A program made the translations under genes and the position numbers. Positions 62,113 through 62,136 of a stretch of DNA of 62,136 nt are shown here, one piece after another. This stretch comes from UBA9715 sp045629845 (GTDB lineage: Bacteria; Actinomycetota; Coriobacteriia; Coriobacteriales; Eggerthellaceae), in NCBI GenBank assembly GCA_045629845.1, contig JAZQRZ010000212.1, positions 1 to 62,136 on the forward strand, written 5' to 3'. Every line of letters begins with the position of its first letter. Position 1 is the first letter of the stretch. The notes below the pieces were generated by a model, which made no database searches, was not told where the DNA came from, and saw only the letters and a program-made list of their open reading frames with translations.

Positions 62113-62136
62113 AATCGCTTTCATACCTAATAAGCG

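Overview
The window is 62 kb of chromosome carrying about 58 protein genes, one tRNA and several RNA-level control elements. No insertion sequence, prophage, CRISPR array or rRNA is visible. The gene set suggests an anaerobic, amino-acid-using actinobacterium of the class Coriobacteriia, probably Eggerthellales with a moderate-GC genome. The reasons are ThyX in place of ThyA, an oxygen-independent ribonucleotide reductase (nrdD/nrdG), a cytoplasmic molybdopterin oxidoreductase with an FeS partner, many Ser/Ala-rich lipoproteins and zinc-ribbon membrane proteins, and many cation-coupled carboxylate and amino-acid symporters. The taxon is an inference; no marker gene was compared.

Layout. 0-11 kb: a partial DUF1385 gene, thyX, a methyltransferase, a three-gene minus-strand operon for an uncharacterised envelope system (1491-aa membrane protein, zinc-ribbon membrane protein, lipoprotein), and a cytoplasmic 5'-nucleotidase-type phosphoesterase. 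10.9-11.95 kb: a graveyard of truncated genes (membrane-protein N-terminus, pirin C-terminus, sortase-B C-terminus). 12-20.4 kb: rpmE with a long charged tail, then a metabolic cluster of two SLC13/ArsB-type anion transporters, a 56-aa membrane protein, an FeS subunit, a molybdopterin catalytic subunit, a 70-aa Cys protein and a LysR regulator. 20.5-26.8 kb: PAP2 phosphatase with phased direct repeats upstream, a dicarboxylate symporter, Pit phosphate permease, an alanine/glycine symporter under a glycine riboswitch, and gap. 27-30.9 kb: a COG0523 GTPase with a peptide-deformylase-like protein lacking the catalytic Glu, an RsmJ-like methyltransferase, an FMN flavoprotein and YfcE. 30.9-39 kb: a long minus-strand run murA - LCP - NifU-like - zinc ribbon - lgt - rhaD - ROK kinase - 5-formyl-THF cyclo-ligase - MFS, then punA.

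40-43.5 kb: nrdD-nrdG with an NrdR-box pair and a DnaA box upstream, and an FTR-like protein. 43.7-50.3 kb: prfA-prmC, a THEP1-like NTPase, and a FecCD-type metal/chelate ABC operon with a DUF4213/DUF364 gene. 50.5-60 kb: trxA, thrS, a zinc-ribbon membrane protein, valS, and clpX-clpP-tig in the usual quality-control order. 60.1-62.1 kb: tRNA-Leu(UAG), sstT and an unknown 110-aa protein.

The most striking observation is in the thrS leader. Two tandem 29-nt repeats each fold into a 5-bp stem and 7-nt loop shaped like a tRNA anticodon arm. Both loops carry U33 and the threonine anticodon UGU, and a compensatory base change keeps the stem. This looks like a tRNA-mimicry autoregulatory operator.
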